Shown: positions 8,717 to 20,091 of the stretch, piece after piece | How the letters are laid out: each line of letters opens with the position of its first letter | How positions within the stretch are numbered: the first letter of the stretch is position 1 | Origin: Solwaraspora sp. WMMD792 | Lineage (GTDB): Bacteria > Actinomycetota > Actinomycetes > Mycobacteriales > Micromonosporaceae | Length of the DNA stretch: 64,000 nt | Assembly (NCBI RefSeq): GCF_029626105.1 | Contig: NZ_JARUBH010000009.1 | Location: 5,208,001 to 5,272,000, forward strand | Direction: 5' to 3' | Notes under the pieces: generated by a model | Database searches by the model: none | What the model saw: only the letters and a program-made list of their open reading frames with translations | What the model was told of the DNA's origin: nothing | Made by a program: the position numbers and the translations under genes

Positions 8717-9396
8717 TCAGCTGTGGATGATCAGACTCATCGCTTCGGCGCGGGACTTCGCGTCGCGTTGGAACACACCGCGGACGGCCGAGGTGATGGT
8801 GCGGGCACCGGCCTTCTGGATCCCGCGCATCGCCATGCACATGTGTTCGCACTCCAGCACGGTCACCACACCACGCGGCTCCAGCCGGCTCATCAGCATG
8901 TCGGCGATCTGTGCGGTGAGCCGCTCCTGGACCTGTAGTCGTCGGGCGTAGACCTCGACCAGGCGGGCCAGCTTCGACAGGCCCGTTATCCGGCCGGTGG
9001 TGCCGGGGATGTAGCCGATGTGTGCCACGCCCCGGAACGGCAGCATGTGGTGCTCACACAGCGACATCACCTCGATGTCGCGGACCAGCACCAGCTCGTC
9101 GTGGTCAGCCTCGAAGGTGGTGGTGAGCACCTGGGCCGCGTCGGCCCGCAGACCCGCGAGCAGCTCGGCGTACGCCCGGGCGACCCGGGCCGGCGTCTGG
9201 CGCAGCCCGTCGCGGTCCGGGTCCTCGCCGACGGCGATGAGGATCTCCCGTACGGCGTGCTCGATCCGGGTCAGGTCGACGGAGCGCTCGACCGGCGTGC
9301 CGTTGAGCTTGCCGTTGATCAGCCGGGCGGCGAGATAGTCCAGCGCGTCGTCGTCCGGTTCGGTCGACGACGCGCTGGACGGTAGGTTCGGGCTGC

Positions 9397-9400
<4 letters not shown>
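8717..9400 (-). CDS. folE: GTP cyclohydrolase I, apparently starting at CTG
   Basis: This enzyme converts GTP to 7,8-dihydroneopterin triphosphate, the first step of folate synthesis. The C-terminal 137 residues hold the zinc site (LCEHHMLPF; Cys115 and His118 in the numbering used here, with Cys188 in EHMCMAMRG). Family homology continues upstream through residues such as [15 protein letters not shown] and [11 protein letters not shown], well beyond the first GTG at 9130. No in-frame ATG, GTG or TTG exists between there and the ftsH coding region. The best start is a CTG at 9400 overlapping the ftsH stop (CTGA), giving 227 residues, a normal family length. Without this start the protein would lack about 90 conserved residues. 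It lies directly behind ftsH, as in M. tuberculosis. Confidence 0.85.
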
Positions 9401-11412
<2,012 letters not shown>

Positions 11413-11696
11413 ACGTATGTCGAGCGCCGCAGCGCCCGGACCCTCCTGATCGACGTTCTGACCGTCTGGTTAGCCACTCCGGGGCGCCAACCGAGCGCCA
11501 CGGTCATTCGAAGGTACACCGTGGTGACGAGGTGCGCGTCCGCGAGCCCGGTCGACCCGCGCTCCGTCCGCTGGTCCCACGTCGGCGCGGTCAGCTGACC
11601 CGCGCCACCGCATACCGTAGCGCTGTTTCCTGGGAGTGGCCTGGACGTCCCGGGGAGTTTCCCGACGGCTGACACACCGGCGGCGGTCAGCCGCGG

Positions 11697-12272
11697 TCAG
11701 CCGCGGGCGTACACCTCGGGCTTGAGCACCCCGACGTAGGGCAGCTCGCGGTACCGCTCGGCGAAGTCCAGGCCGTAGCCGACCACGAACTCGGTGGGGA
11801 TGTCGAAGCCGACGTACCGCACCGGGACCTGCACCTTGACCGCCTCCGGCTTGCGGAACAGCGCGACCACCTCCACGCTCGCCGCCGACCTGGACGCCAG
11901 GTACTTCAGCAGCCAGGACAGGGTGAGGCCGGAGTCGATGATGTCCTCGACCACCACCACGTGCCGACCGGCGATGTCCCGCTCCAGGTCCTTGAGGATC
12001 CGGACCACACCGGAGGAGGTGGTGCCCTGCCCGTAGGAGGAGACGGCCATGAACTCCAACTCGACGGGAGGGCCCTGCCGGCCGAGCTCACGGGCGAAGT
12101 CGGCCATGAACATGACCGCGCCCTTGAGCACGCAGACCAGCAGCAGCCCACCCGTCACGTCGGCGTAGTCGGTGGCGATCTGCTTGGCGAGTTCCGCGGT
12201 CTTGTCGCGGATCTGTTCCTCGGAAATGATCACGCGGTCGATGTCGGCGTCGTACCAGGAGCCGTCAGCCAT
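11697..12272 (-). CDS. hpt: Hypoxanthine-guanine phosphoribosyltransferase
   Basis: 191 residues. The enzyme salvages hypoxanthine and guanine using PRPP to give IMP and GMP. The PRPP-binding signature is at about residues 105-117 (VVVVEDIIDSGLT, with adjacent acidic Glu109/Asp110). The N-terminal VCVLKGAVMF loop and the C-terminal PTEFVVGYGLDF segment are family-typical. The start is the ATG at 12272. It lies upstream of ftsH on the same strand with a 284-bp spacer, the same order as hpt and ftsH in M. tuberculosis but far closer. Confidence 0.95.
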   Translation of the reverse strand: MADGSWYDADIDRVIISEEQIRDKTAELAKQIATDYADVTGGLLLVCVLKGAVMFMADFARELGRQGPPVELEFMAVSSYGQGTTSSGVVRILKDLERDIAGRHVVVVEDIIDSGLTLSWLLKYLASRSAASVEVVALFRKPEAVKVQVPVRYVGFDIPTEFVVGYGLDFAERYRELPYVGVLKPEVYARG

Positions 12273-12365
12273 GCGCTAAGCCTGCCGCATCCGGCCGGCC
12301 AGCCGACACCGGGGCCGGCGGATGACCACGTGGCGCCGGTGGGTGACGGTGGGTCCAGCCGACGG

Positions 12366-12494
12366 TCACCGGGGCCGGCGGACACCGTCGTGACTCGGCC
12401 GCCAGTCGGCCGAATCACGGCTGTCCCGGGTGAGGCCGGCCGCCGAGGCGGCGGCGAGTAGCAGAATGATCGATACGACGATGAGTAGTTCCAT
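12366..12494 (-). CDS. Small single-pass membrane protein (42 residues)
   Basis: The minus-strand ATG at 12494, with AAGGTGG about 8 nt upstream, opens a frame of 42 codons. The first 20 residues form one hydrophobic helix (ELLIVVSIILLLAAASAAG), followed by a short charged tail with several Asp and Arg residues. A much longer reading of the same frame begins at 12659, but the added residues are Arg/Gly-rich and unconvincing. The 421-bp space between hpt and the regulator gene otherwise shows no gene. Small TM proteins of this type are common in actinomycetes; no function can be assigned. Confidence 0.45.
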   Translation of the reverse strand: MELLIVVSIILLLAAASAAGLTRDSRDSADWRPSHDGVRRPR

Positions 12495-12693
12495 GGCGGC
12501 AGCCACCTTCACGCTGGTCCTGACGAAGGGTTCACCCTGGTCCCGATGGGTGTGTTCACCCTGGTCCTGAATGGGTGTGCCGCCGGTGCGCACCGGACGT
12601 CGATACCAGTCTGCGCGCCGGCCCGCCGAGCGAACAGCGGCAGAGATGCCACTGTTCATCGAAATCCTGCCACCGGTGGGCTAGACTCGTCGC

Positions 12694-13656
12694 ATGCTCC
12701 GTACCGTCGCGGTGATCGCGCTCGACGGCGTCGCCCCGTTCGAGCTCGGGGTGGTCTGCGAGGTCTTCGGGCTGGACCGCACCGCGGACGGCTTCCCTGG
12801 GTACCGCTTCGACGTCTGCACGGTCGATGGCGGCCCGGTCCGCACCAGCTCCGGCTTCTCGCTGCTACCCACCGCCGATCTGCGGCCGGTCGCCGACGCC
12901 GACCTGGTCGCCGTGCCCGCGGCCAGCTTCCACGACGCCGTCGCCGCACCGGTGGTCGACGCCTTGCGCGCCGCCGACCGCCGCGGCGCCACCCTGCTCA
13001 GCGTCTGCTCCGGCGCGTTCGTGCTCGGCGCCGCCGGCCTGCTCGACGGCCGCGAATGCACCACCCACTGGCGGTACGCCGACGAGCTGGCCCGCCGCCA
13101 CCCGACCGCCCGGGTCCAGTGCAACTCGCTGTACGTGGCCGACGGCAACGTGCTGACCAGCGCCGGCACCGCCGCCGGGATCGACGCCTGCCTGCACCTG
13201 GTCCGCCAGGAGCACGGCTCTGCCCTGGCGACCAGACTGGCCCGCCGGATGGTGGTGCCGCCGCACCGCGACGGCGGGCAGGCCCAGTTCATCGAGACGC
13301 CGATCGCGGACAGCCCGACAGCGGCCACGCTGGAGCCGGTACTGGTCTGGATGCAGCAGCACCTGGACGCCACGATCAGCGTGGAGGAACTGGCTGCCCG
13401 GGCACACATGGCGCCGCGTACCTTCGCCCGCCGCTTCCGCGCCGAGACCGGCACCACACCGCACGACTGGCTCACCGGCCAGCGGGTGCTGCTGGCCCGC
13501 CAGCTACTGGAGGAGACCAGCCTGGGGGTGGAGACGGTGGCCCGGCGGTGCGGCTTCGGTGACGCCGCGACCCTCCGGCACCACTTCAGCCGGCGGGTCG
13601 GTGCCACGCCCCAGGCGTACCGTGGCACGTTCCGTGACCGGGCCGCCGTCGGCTGA
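12694..13656 (+). CDS. GlxA/AraC-family transcriptional regulator with DJ-1/PfpI domain
   Basis: 320 residues, full family length. Residues 1 to about 175 form a DJ-1/PfpI glutamine-amidotransferase-like domain (nucleophile-elbow cysteine in SVCSGAFVLG). The C-terminal ~100 residues carry two AraC helix-turn-helix motifs (ISVEELAARAHMAPRTFARRF and VETVARRCGFGDAATLRHHF). Such proteins are ligand-sensing transcription regulators; the ligand is unknown here. Transcription is probably leaderless: TAGACT at 12682-12687 lies 6 nt before the ATG. The last 153 bp are overlapped antisense by tilS. It is not part of the conserved neighbourhood and looks like an insertion between hpt and tilS. Confidence 0.9.
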   Translation: MLRTVAVIALDGVAPFELGVVCEVFGLDRTADGFPGYRFDVCTVDGGPVRTSSGFSLLPTADLRPVADADLVAVPAASFHDAVAAPVVDALRAADRRGATLLSVCSGAFVLGAAGLLDGRECTTHWRYADELARRHPTARVQCNSLYVADGNVLTSAGTAAGIDACLHLVRQEHGSALATRLARRMVVPPHRDGGQAQFIETPIADSPTAATLEPVLVWMQQHLDATISVEELAARAHMAPRTFARRFRAETGTTPHDWLTGQRVLLARQLLEETSLGVETVARRCGFGDAATLRHHFSRRVGATPQAYRGTFRDRAAVG

Positions 13657-14631
13657 GCCAGCCGACAGTTCACCGCCGGCCCGGCGTACCTCGATACCAC
13701 CCGGCAGGTGCACCGCCCGCTGCCCACGCCACCGCATGACCAGCGAGTCGAGGGCGGTGACATGCCGGTACGCCAGGGCCCCGGCCGGCGCGCCGAGCCG
13801 CAGCGCCCAGCGGTGCAGCACCCGGGTCCGCACCGCGTCCGGCAGCTCGGCCAGGACCGGAACCGTCAGCCCACCACCGGGTGTGGCGGCTTGGGCCGAC
13901 GCGGCGTCGGCCAGCCCGTCGAGCGCCGCGTTGTCGGCGGCTACCAGCGTCGCGGTGCGCGCCAGGTTCGTCACCACCGCGGCACCGAGCGCGTCGACCA
14001 GGGCCGGCAGCACGTCGGCCCGGACCCGGGCCCGGGTGTACGCCGGGTCGGTGTTGTGCGGGTCGGTCCACGGGGTGAGGCCGAGCGCCACGCACGCCGC
14101 CCGGGTCTGCTCCCGCCCCACGTCCAGCAGCGGACGCAGCACCGGCACGCCGTCGACCTGGCGGGCCGGCGGCATCCCGGACAGGCCGGCCGGACCGGCG
14201 CCCCGGGCCAGCGCCAGCAGCACCGTCTCCGCCTGATCGTCGCGGGTGTGGCCGAGCAGCACCGCGGCCGCCCGGTGCCGGCGGGCCGCCCGGGTCAGCG
14301 CGGCGTAGCGGGCGGTACGCGCCGCCGCCTCCGGGCCACCTTCGGCACCGACCTCGACGGCGACGGTCTCGACCGGGTCGAACCCGGCCCGGGCCGCCCA
14401 GCCGGCCACGTCCCGGGCCCGCTCGGCGGACCCCGCCTGCAATCCGTGGTCGACGGTCACCAGCCCGGCGGAGACCCCGCAGCGGGGGGCGACGAACGCG
14501 ACCGTGGCCGCCAGGGCCAACGAGTCCGGGCCGCCGGAGCAGGCCACCAACACCAGCCGGCCGGCGTGGTCGCGCAGCACCTGCCGGACCGCGACACGCA
14601 GCTCGGCGACTGCTGGAGCGAGCCTGGGCAC
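13504..14631 (-). CDS. tilS: tRNA(Ile)-lysidine synthase
   Basis: 375 residues from a GTG start. TilS uses ATP and lysine to convert the wobble cytidine of tRNA-Ile(CAU) to lysidine, an essential decoding step. The PP-loop SGGPDS is at residues 32-37; LLGHTRDDQAETVLL and NTDPAYTRARVR are family-typical. The conserved protein ends near HLPGGIEVRR; after that the frame continues for about 60 residues, 50 of them antisense to the 3' end of the GlxA-type gene. The original stop seems to have been lost or displaced. The GTG lies 7 nt after the metalloprotease stop, so the two are an operon, as in M. tuberculosis. Confidence 0.92.
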   Translation of the reverse strand: MPRLAPAVAELRVAVRQVLRDHAGRLVLVACSGGPDSLALAATVAFVAPRCGVSAGLVTVDHGLQAGSAERARDVAGWAARAGFDPVETVAVEVGAEGGPEAAARTARYAALTRAARRHRAAAVLLGHTRDDQAETVLLALARGAGPAGLSGMPPARQVDGVPVLRPLLDVGREQTRAACVALGLTPWTDPHNTDPAYTRARVRADVLPALVDALGAAVVTNLARTATLVAADNAALDGLADAASAQAATPGGGLTVPVLAELPDAVRTRVLHRWALRLGAPAGALAYRHVTALDSLVMRWRGQRAVHLPGGIEVRRAGGELSAGSADGGPVTERATVRLGRGTDPPAEVVPEGRGVTEAAPPGHRLHPQAGLLQ

Positions 14632-14638
14632 CTGCGAC

Positions 14639-15712
14639 TCAGGCGACGGTCGGCGGTGAACCGGAGATCGGGCCGTGCACCCGGGCCACCCAGGCGTCCG
14701 GATCGCCCAGCTCCTCCAGCCGGGGCAGGGTCAACGGGGAGTCGAAGACCTTGTTGAAGCCGGCCATGCCGACCCGGTCCACCACACCGTGCACGAACTT
14801 GCGGCCCTCGGCGTACTGGCGCATCTTGACGTCCACGCCGAGCAGCCGGCGGATCGCCTTCTCCAACGGGTTGCCGGCCTCGCGGCGGCGGTTGAAGCCG
14901 GCCCGGATCTGCTCCACGGTTGGAATGATCTCCGGCCCGACCCCGTCCATGACGAACTCGGCATGCCCTTCCAGCAGGGTCATCAGCGCGGTCAGCCGGT
15001 CGAGTACGGCGCGCTGCGCGGGGGTCTGCACGATGTCCAGCACGCTGGCCCGGCTCTGCGGGTCGCGGATCGACTCGGCGAGGGTGCCGACCCCGCGCCG
15101 GACCCGGTCGACGAAGTTGTCGCCGCCGGCCTGTGAGGCGTCGACGAACGCCTGAACCTGGCCCAGGAAGTGGCCGCGCATCCACGGCACGGCGGTGAAC
15201 TGGGTGCGGTGGGTGACCTCGTGCAGGCAGACCCAGAGTCGGAAGTCACGCGGATCGGCGTGCAGCTTCCGCTCCACTTCGACGATGTTCGGGGCGACCA
15301 GCAGCAACTGGCCGGGATCGCCGGAGAACACCTCGTACTGACCGAGCACCCGGCCGGAGAGGTAGCCGAGCACCGTGCCGGCCTGCACTCCGGTGACCCG
15401 GGAACCGATCGCGTCGGTGAGCGCGCCCGGCTGTCGGTCCCCGGCCGCCCGGGAGACCAGCGGTGTGATCACGTCACGCAGCCCGGCGATGTTGGCGACG
15501 GCCCAGTCCCGCCGGTCGACCACCCGCACCGGCGGGTGCGCGACCTGGGCCTGCAGACCGGTGTACGCCACGACGTGTCCGGCCGCTTCGTCGGTGAGCC
15601 GGCGAAGGTCGTTTACCACCTCGGTCGCTTCGTCGAGCGAGGCCTTCGGCCCCGACTTACTCAGCGCGCCGGCGGTTGCGGCGGCCAGATCCCAGTCCAC
15701 GAACTGCGCCAT
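14639..15712 (-). CDS. Zinc-dependent metalloprotease-like protein (DUF2342, F420-associated family)
   Basis: 357 residues. The zincin signature LHEVTHRTQF gives His164-Glu165-x-x-His168, and a downstream EGHAEFVMD supplies a likely third ligand region. This matches the actinobacterial family annotated as zinc-dependent metalloprotease or coenzyme F420 biosynthesis-associated protein (orthologue Rv3626c). Its substrate is not established. TACGGT at 15724-15719 lies 6 nt before the ATG, suggesting a leaderless mRNA that also carries tilS. No signal peptide is seen, so it is probably cytoplasmic. Confidence 0.9.
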   Translation of the reverse strand: MAQFVDWDLAAATAGALSKSGPKASLDEATEVVNDLRRLTDEAAGHVVAYTGLQAQVAHPPVRVVDRRDWAVANIAGLRDVITPLVSRAAGDRQPGALTDAIGSRVTGVQAGTVLGYLSGRVLGQYEVFSGDPGQLLLVAPNIVEVERKLHADPRDFRLWVCLHEVTHRTQFTAVPWMRGHFLGQVQAFVDASQAGGDNFVDRVRRGVGTLAESIRDPQSRASVLDIVQTPAQRAVLDRLTALMTLLEGHAEFVMDGVGPEIIPTVEQIRAGFNRRREAGNPLEKAIRRLLGVDVKMRQYAEGRKFVHGVVDRVGMAGFNKVFDSPLTLPRLEELGDPDAWVARVHGPISGSPPTVA

Positions 15713-15763
15713 GCACCCACCGTACCCGGGTGACGCCCGCCGACCCCGGTGATCATGCCCCGG

Positions 15764-17962
15764 TCAACGGCAACCGCACCCGGCCAGGCTCGCGGCGATC
15801 CGGTCCAAGCCGGCCTGGGCGGCGTCGATGAGCAACGGCACCTCGTCGGCCAGCACCGCGAACGCCAGCAACCGGCCGTCGGCGGTGGTCACCGTGCCGG
15901 CCAACGCGTTGATTCCGGACAACGACCCGGTCTTGGCCCGCACCACGCCGGCGCCGATCCGTTGCGGGGCGTCCGCCGTCTGGTACCGCCCCTGCAGGGT
16001 GCCGGACCAGGCGGCGACCGGCAGACCGGAGAACAGCCCGGTCAGCGCGGGACGGTCGCCGCTGCCGGCGAGCACGGTCAACTCGGTCAGCAGCCCCGGG
16101 GTCACCCGGTTGCTACGGGACAGGCCGCTGCCGTCGTACAGGTCGCTCTGTTCGGCCGGCAACCCGAGTTCAGCCAGTACGGCGTCCATCGCGGCCGCCG
16201 CCCCGGCGAACGACGCGGGTTCGCCCCGGGCGATGGCGACCTGCCGGGCGAGCGCCTCGGCGAGGACGTTGTCGCTGTCGGAGAGCATCATCTCGACCAG
16301 CCGGGCCATCGGCGGCGATTCGATCCGGGCCAGCTCGGCACCGGGGCCGACCTCCGTCGGCTGGTCGGGGTTCGCCCCCGAGGACCGGTCGGGGGTCGCC
16401 GGCTGACCGGTCGCCGGCTGACCGGTCGCTGACGAGGTCGGTGCGCTGGCGACCGCGTCGGCGTCGCCGACGGGCTGCGCCGCCGAGCCGGAGAGCTGGC
16501 GGGTGTAGCCGGCCGGTGTGGTGTCGACCGCGTCCACCGGCAGCCCGAGAGCCCGGGCGAAGGCCCGGCCGGCAGCCAGGTCCGGTGCGGCCGAGCGCGG
16601 CGCCCAGCCTTTGGCGGCGGCGGGATCGGTCCGGGCGCCGTCCACCATCAGCGCGGTGATCGCGGCCGCGTACCCGCCGGTCGGGATGTCGTCGTCCCAC
16701 CCGGGCCCGAACGCCGGCCCGGAGAAGAGCGAACTGTCGATCAGCACCTTGGTCGGCGCAGTGTCGCCGAGGGCGGTACGGGTGGCGGCGGCCAGCACGT
16801 CGAGCCGGGCGGCCCCCGGATAGAACCCGGTGTCGTCGATCGACAAGGTCGGATCACCGCCGCCGATGAGCACCACCTCGCCGGGCGCGGCTCCCGCGAC
16901 CACCCGGGTCGGGATCCGGTGTGTCGGCCCGACCGCGGCCAGCACCGTCGCCGCGGTGACCAGCTTGGTGGTCGACGCGGGCACGGTCAGCACCGCCGGT
17001 TCGCGACCGTACAGGACCGCGCCGGTCGTCATGTCCCGGACCGAGACGTGTACCCGGTCACCGAGGCCGGATCGGCTGATCGCCTTGTCCAGCGTCTCGG
17101 TCAGCCCGGCCGCGGTGGGAATCGGGGCGTCGGCGGCCAACCCGGCCAGCACCGGGCCGGGCGTCGGCTCGGTGGACGTGCTCGGGCTAGGACTCACCTC
17201 GGCGGCGCCGAGCCAGCCGGCCACCGGCCCTGGTTGGAGCACCGCGATCGAGGTCCCGCCGGCCAGCAGGACGGCACCGGCGACGGCGGCGATCAGCAAC
17301 CGGGCCCGGCGGTGCCGGTCAGGTGACGACTGGCCGGCCGATGGCGCCGGCTCGGCCGGCACAGGCTCAGCCGACACAGACTTGGCCGACACAGGCTCAG
17401 CCGACACAGGGTCGGCCGGCACAGGCTCAGCTGATGCAGGCTCGGCCGACACAGGCTCAGCCGGCACAGACTCGCCCCGCGCAGGCTCGGCCGGCACAGA
17501 GCCAGCCGGCACAGACTCGCCCCGCGCAGGCTCGGCCGGCACAGAGCCAGCCGGCGCAGGCTCGCCCGGCGGTACCGGTCTGGCGGTGCCACGAGCCGGC
17601 ACTGACGCGCGCCCCCGGTGGCCGCCGGTCGAGACGTCAGCCGGAGCCGCGTCGGTGCCGCCGGTCGCGGTCGGCACGGTGGCTCGGCCGGTCACGGGCG
17701 CCGACCCGGTGACCGGCGGGGTCGCTGTAACAGATGCCGTACCGGTGGGCGGCGGCGGGGCGGCCGGCGGCGAAGCGGCCCGGCCCGATGCCGTTGGATC
17801 CGGATTGCGCACACCGGCCGGGGCGGGGGCAGAGTCCTCCGACGGGACCACTTGGTCACTTTTCGCAGATGGTCCGCTACCCTGCGACGCGGGGTCGGGC
17901 GCTCCGCCAGCCCGATCGGGTTCACCGACGGCTCCAGCGGACTGTGAGTCTTCCCTCCCCAC
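15764..17962 (-). CDS. dacB: D-alanyl-D-alanine carboxypeptidase/endopeptidase (PBP4, S13 family)
   Basis: 732 residues from the GTG at 17962, which has GGGAGG 8 nt upstream; an in-frame GTG at 18001 is less well placed. The S13 catalytic motifs are all present: SxxK (PASTTK, Ser330-Lys333), SxN (SDN, 563-565) and KTG at about 677. The enzyme trims or cleaves peptide crosslinks of peptidoglycan outside the membrane. It is far longer than usual because of a cytoplasmic Pro/Ala/Ser/Glu-rich head of about 220 residues with tandem repeats, ahead of a single helix at about 221-242. A second low-complexity insert ([16 protein letters not shown]) interrupts the catalytic domain. It is divergent from ppa, as in M. 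tuberculosis. Confidence 0.93.
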   Translation of the reverse strand: MGREDSQSAGAVGEPDRAGGAPDPASQGSGPSAKSDQVVPSEDSAPAPAGVRNPDPTASGRAASPPAAPPPPTGTASVTATPPVTGSAPVTGRATVPTATGGTDAAPADVSTGGHRGRASVPARGTARPVPPGEPAPAGSVPAEPARGESVPAGSVPAEPARGESVPAEPVSAEPASAEPVPADPVSAEPVSAKSVSAEPVPAEPAPSAGQSSPDRHRRARLLIAAVAGAVLLAGGTSIAVLQPGPVAGWLGAAEVSPSPSTSTEPTPGPVLAGLAADAPIPTAAGLTETLDKAISRSGLGDRVHVSVRDMTTGAVLYGREPAVLTVPASTTKLVTAATVLAAVGPTHRIPTRVVAGAAPGEVVLIGGGDPTLSIDDTGFYPGAARLDVLAAATRTALGDTAPTKVLIDSSLFSGPAFGPGWDDDIPTGGYAAAITALMVDGARTDPAAAKGWAPRSAAPDLAAGRAFARALGLPVDAVDTTPAGYTRQLSGSAAQPVGDADAVASAPTSSATGQPATGQPATPDRSSGANPDQPTEVGPGAELARIESPPMARLVEMMLSDSDNVLAEALARQVAIARGEPASFAGAAAAMDAVLAELGLPAEQSDLYDGSGLSRSNRVTPGLLTELTVLAGSGDRPALTGLFSGLPVAAWSGTLQGRYQTADAPQRIGAGVVRAKTGSLSGINALAGTVTTADGRLLAFAVLADEVPLLIDAAQAGLDRIAASLAGCGCR
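17341..17575 (-). repeat. 15-bp-periodic coding repeat in the dacB N-terminal extension
   Basis: Degenerate 15-bp units on the minus strand encode repeats of the form xVxAEP/xVPAEP. Within them a 45-bp unit beginning cagactcgccccgcgcagg (about 17465-17509) recurs immediately downstream. The array expands the cytoplasmic head of the PBP4 protein and is a likely site of length variation. Confidence 0.85.
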
Positions 17963-18110
17963 CGGCCCCACCTCCCAACTGACGAACGGACTAGGCGACA
18001 CTACTTGTGTTCACAAAGCGAGCGGGAGCCGAAACGGTCGGGCGGGGCAACGCCCGGACGGCGTACCGCTCTATTTCCGTAGCCAGCGCGGGCGACGAGG
18101 GAGCGTGAGT

Positions 18111-18617
18111 ATGGATTTCGACGTTACGGTTGAGATCCCCAAGGGTCACCGGAACAAGTATGAGGTCGATCATGCGACCGGCCGGATCCGGCTGGACCGC
18201 ACCCTGTTCACTTCGACGCAGTATCCAGCCGACTACGGTTTCATCGAGGGCACCCTCGGGCAGGACGACGACCCGCTGGACGCCCTGGTGCTCGTACCGG
18301 AACCCACCTTCCCAGGATGCCTCATCCGGTGCCGGGCCATCGGCATGTTCCGGATGAAGGACGAGAAGGGCGCCGACGACAAGGTGCTCTGCGTGCCGTA
18401 CGAGGACCCCCGTCAGGAGCACCTGCGCGACATCCACCACCTCGGCGAGTTCGACCGGCTGGAGATCCAGCACTTCTTCGTCGTCTACAAGGACCTGGAG
18501 CCGGGCAAGTCGGTCGAAGGCGCGACCTGGGTCGGCCGGGTCGAGGCGGAGGCGGAGATTCAGGCGTCGTTCCGCCGCCGGGAGGCCGCCTTGGAGCGCG
18601 GCGAGTCGGCCCACTGA
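18111..18617 (+). CDS. ppa: Inorganic pyrophosphatase
   Basis: 168 residues, typical of bacterial family I enzymes. It hydrolyses pyrophosphate to phosphate, pulling biosynthetic reactions forward. The start is the ATG at 18111 with GAGGGAG at 18097-18103. Active-site regions are visible: [35 protein letters not shown] (Asp-rich metal site) and KADDKVL-like GADDKVLCV. The gene is divergent from dacB with a shared 148-bp promoter region and convergent with eccD. Confidence 0.96.
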   Translation: MDFDVTVEIPKGHRNKYEVDHATGRIRLDRTLFTSTQYPADYGFIEGTLGQDDDPLDALVLVPEPTFPGCLIRCRAIGMFRMKDEKGADDKVLCVPYEDPRQEHLRDIHHLGEFDRLEIQHFFVVYKDLEPGKSVEGATWVGRVEAEAEIQASFRRREAALERGESAH

Positions 18618-18628
18618 CCTGATCAGGC

Positions 18629-18656
18629 GTCGGGCTGCTCAGCCGGGCAGCCCGAC
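18629..18656. terminator. Bidirectional hairpin between ppa and eccD
   Basis: GTCGGGCTGC (18629-18638) pairs perfectly with GCAGCCCGAC (18647-18656) around an 8-nt loop. The eccD stop codon (18639-18641 on the minus strand) lies in the loop. No T-tract follows on either side. It sits between convergent genes and is a plausible terminator or 3'-end stabiliser for both. Confidence 0.6.
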
Positions 18657-19988
18657 CGCCCACCGGTAGAGCCCGAAGACGGCACCGGCCAGCGGAACGA
18701 CGCAGATCAGCACGGTGATCTCCAGCAGGTCGGCCGTCCGGCTCAGATACGGCGACGGTGACCGGCCGGCGTACCGGGCACCGGCTGCGGCGGTCGACAC
18801 CGCGACCACGCCCCCAGCTACGACCAACGTCGGCGTCGACACCGGTAGGTACGCGGGCAGCACGCCGAACACGCACAGCGTCGTGGCCGCTGTCCCCGCG
18901 ACGAGCAGCGGCAGCCGCTGCCGGGTGCTGACGAACGTCCGCGAGCGCAGCGACATCGCCAGCCCGACGACGCCGACCAGCACCACCCCGACCACCCCGC
19001 CGACCTGCACCAGCACCACGCTGGCCGCGACGCCGACGGCGGCGTACCCGATCAGCATCCCGGTGAGCAGCCGCTCGGCCCGGACCACGGTACGAGACAC
19101 CAGGTCACCCGTCCCGACGACCGTCGGTACCTGGCCGAGCCGGACGGCGAGTCGGGGCAGCAACCCGACCCCGCAACCGACTACCACCAGCAGTCCGGCC
19201 GCCGCGCCGGACGCCCCGGTGACCGTCGACGCGGCGACGGCCGCCATCGAGCCGAGCCCGGCCACGGTCGCCACGGCGACGAAGACCGGCCCGCCGGCGG
19301 CCACTGCGGCCCCAACGGTCACCGCCGCGCCCAGCAGCACCAGCAACCCGGTCGCCATGGCCGCGGCGGTCGGCCAGTCGTCGGGGCGGAGCCCGACCGG
19401 ACCGCCGTCGCCGGCGGCGAGCAGACCCGCGGCGAACGCGTACGGCAACGAGCCGGCCCCGAGCACGACGCCGGCCGCCGCGTCCCGCCAGGCCCGCCCG
19501 GCCAGTACCCCGACGACCAGCACCGCAGCCCCGACGAGGGCCGCCGCCCATGCCCGCCCGGCCGTTGCGGTGCCGGCCCCGACCAGCACCAGCCATCCCA
19601 CGCCGAGCCACAGGCCGGCCGAGCCGAGCGCGTACCCTCTGGTCGTCGCGGCCGACCAGGTCCGGCCCTGCTGTCGGGCGGCGGCCGCGATCGCCTCGGC
19701 GACGTCGTCGTACTCCGGCTCCGGCCAGTAGGTCCGCCCGGGCACCAGATGCAGCACGTCGCCGTCGCGGATCCCCTGCTGGTGCAGCGCCTGCCCGGCG
19801 GACACCGGTACCCCGTCCGCCCGACGCAGCACCCAGCCGCCGTGCCGTTCACCATCGTCGGCCAGCCCGTCCCCGTTGTGTCGCAGCAGTTCCGGCAGCA
19901 GTTCGGCGACCGGCACGTGTCCGGGCAGGGCGAGATCCAGTCGGCGGCGCGGTCCGCAGACGGTGATCCTGGCCAGGCTCACGTTCAT
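18639..19988 (-). CDS. eccD: Type VII secretion integral membrane protein EccD
   Basis: 449 residues; the ATG at 19988 has AGGAGG 5 nt upstream. EccD forms the central membrane vestibule of the ESX/type VII secretion machine. The first ~85 residues form the ubiquitin-like domain (LARITVCGPRRRLDLALPG, then GDVLHLVPG). About eleven hydrophobic helices fill residues 120-449, the family arrangement. The gene points away from eccC, with about 100 bp between their starts that must carry both promoters. EccB and EccE are not in the window. Confidence 0.93.
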   Translation of the reverse strand: MNVSLARITVCGPRRRLDLALPGHVPVAELLPELLRHNGDGLADDGERHGGWVLRRADGVPVSAGQALHQQGIRDGDVLHLVPGRTYWPEPEYDDVAEAIAAAARQQGRTWSAATTRGYALGSAGLWLGVGWLVLVGAGTATAGRAWAAALVGAAVLVVGVLAGRAWRDAAAGVVLGAGSLPYAFAAGLLAAGDGGPVGLRPDDWPTAAAMATGLLVLLGAAVTVGAAVAAGGPVFVAVATVAGLGSMAAVAASTVTGASGAAAGLLVVVGCGVGLLPRLAVRLGQVPTVVGTGDLVSRTVVRAERLLTGMLIGYAAVGVAASVVLVQVGGVVGVVLVGVVGLAMSLRSRTFVSTRQRLPLLVAGTAATTLCVFGVLPAYLPVSTPTLVVAGGVVAVSTAAAGARYAGRSPSPYLSRTADLLEITVLICVVPLAGAVFGLYRWAVGLPG

Positions 19989-20091
19989 CGTCCCTCCTCA
20001 ACGCCGCAACGGCCGGGCCGGTGCCGGCCCGGCGACCACCATCCACCGCCGATCCATTGCGGAACACTCTACGTAGGTGTTAGCTGACGCG

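Noticed and set aside
8717-9130. folE as a 137-residue protein from the GTG at 9130
   Set aside because: This would delete about 90 conserved N-terminal residues whose homology continues without a break upstream.
12366-12659. 97-residue version of the small membrane protein
   Set aside because: The extra 55 residues are Arg/Gly/Thr-rich and not protein-like, while a good ribosome site precedes the internal ATG.
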